Positions 5,701 through 5,766 of a stretch of DNA of 5,766 bases are shown in pieces. How positions within the stretch are numbered: the stretch's first letter is position 1; each line of letters opens with the position of its first letter. Source of the DNA: an uncultured Prevotellaceae bacterium (GTDB lineage Bacteria; Bacteroidota; Bacteroidia; Bacteroidales; Muribaculaceae). A model generated the notes under the pieces. The model searched no databases and was not told where the DNA came from. It saw only the letters and a list, made by a program, of their open reading frames with translations. The position numbers were made by a program, and so were the translations under genes. Location of the stretch: assembly GCA_945645715.1 (NCBI GenBank), contig CALZFJ010000147.1, forward strand, positions 1 through 5,766, in the 5' to 3' direction.

Positions 5701-5766
5701 TTTTTCTGCCTTTTTTCAAGAAAAAATGAAATTTTTTGGCGAAACATTTGCACAATTCAAAAAAAC

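Larger units (their letters stand above)
5416..5766. other. AT-rich intergenic region upstream of aspS, without a gene
   Basis: I see no credible coding region in this stretch. The only sizeable open frame (5556-5753, minus strand, 65 codons) has a low-complexity, K/F/R-rich translation, crosses the direct repeats and has no recognisable family features. Going away from aspS, the region holds the A10 leader, the -7 box, regularly spaced A-tracts (5512-5598), a DnaA-box 9-mer (5576-5584), a CT-rich patch (5601-5640) and a repeat cluster (5631-5720). A gene on either strand may begin or end just beyond base 5766. Confidence 0.75.

Noticed and set aside
5711..5726. TTTTTT-CAAG-AAAAAA inverted repeat as a terminator of an upstream gene
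   Set aside because: The stem is all A-T, too weak for an intrinsic terminator, and no gene can be seen feeding it.
5733..5750. Plus-strand promoter AACATTTG near the window end for a divergent gene
   Set aside because: The first consensus base is wrong, no clear -33 box is present, and the putative gene lies outside the window.
5556..5753. 65-codon minus-strand open frame
   Set aside because: Its composition reflects T-rich and repeat DNA, the repeats fall in different frames, and no family features or translation signals are visible.

Overview
The window looks like ordinary chromosomal DNA from a member of the Bacteroidales. Three things suggest this. The promoter-like elements have the Bacteroidetes -7 form TAnnTTTG, with a clear TAACTTTG upstream of aspS and another inside the end of the Nif3 gene. 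The start codons lack clear Shine-Dalgarno sequences and have A-rich leaders. The proteins resemble Bacteroidales versions of their families. The moderate GC of the genes beside very AT-rich intergenic DNA would fit a family such as Muribaculaceae or Prevotellaceae, but the family is a guess.

All five supported genes are on the minus strand, so transcription runs from high to low coordinates. From right to left: an AT-rich upstream region (5416-5766) holding the aspS promoter, helically spaced A-tracts, one perfect DnaA-box 9-mer and a duplicated 24-bp repeat; aspS, aspartyl-tRNA synthetase (3640-5415); a Nif3/YqfO-type dinuclear-metal protein (2490-3584); a coiled-coil C4 zinc-ribbon protein (1695-2486); a hairpin-rich 3' region ending in a strong intrinsic terminator (1554-1590); a leader with a tandem 11-bp repeat and a weak promoter candidate; rfbB, dTDP-glucose 4,6-dehydratase (233-1435); and the first 56 codons of rfbA, glucose-1-phosphate thymidylyltransferase (1-168), which continues beyond the window.

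There appear to be two transcription units. The first is aspS-nif3-zinc ribbon: gaps of 55 and 3 bp, a predicted secondary promoter for the zinc-ribbon gene inside nif3, and the terminator at 1554-1590. The second is rfbB-rfbA, which makes dTDP-4-keto-6-deoxyglucose for dTDP-rhamnose and related surface-sugar synthesis. The plus-strand open frames are antisense shadows of these genes. I see no tRNA, rRNA, mobile element or CRISPR array, and no convincing new multi-gene system. The points worth a second look are regulatory and intergenic: the internal promoter, the structured 3' UTR, the curved-DNA pattern and repeats upstream of aspS, and the pairing of two conserved but poorly understood genes (Nif3 and the zinc ribbon).
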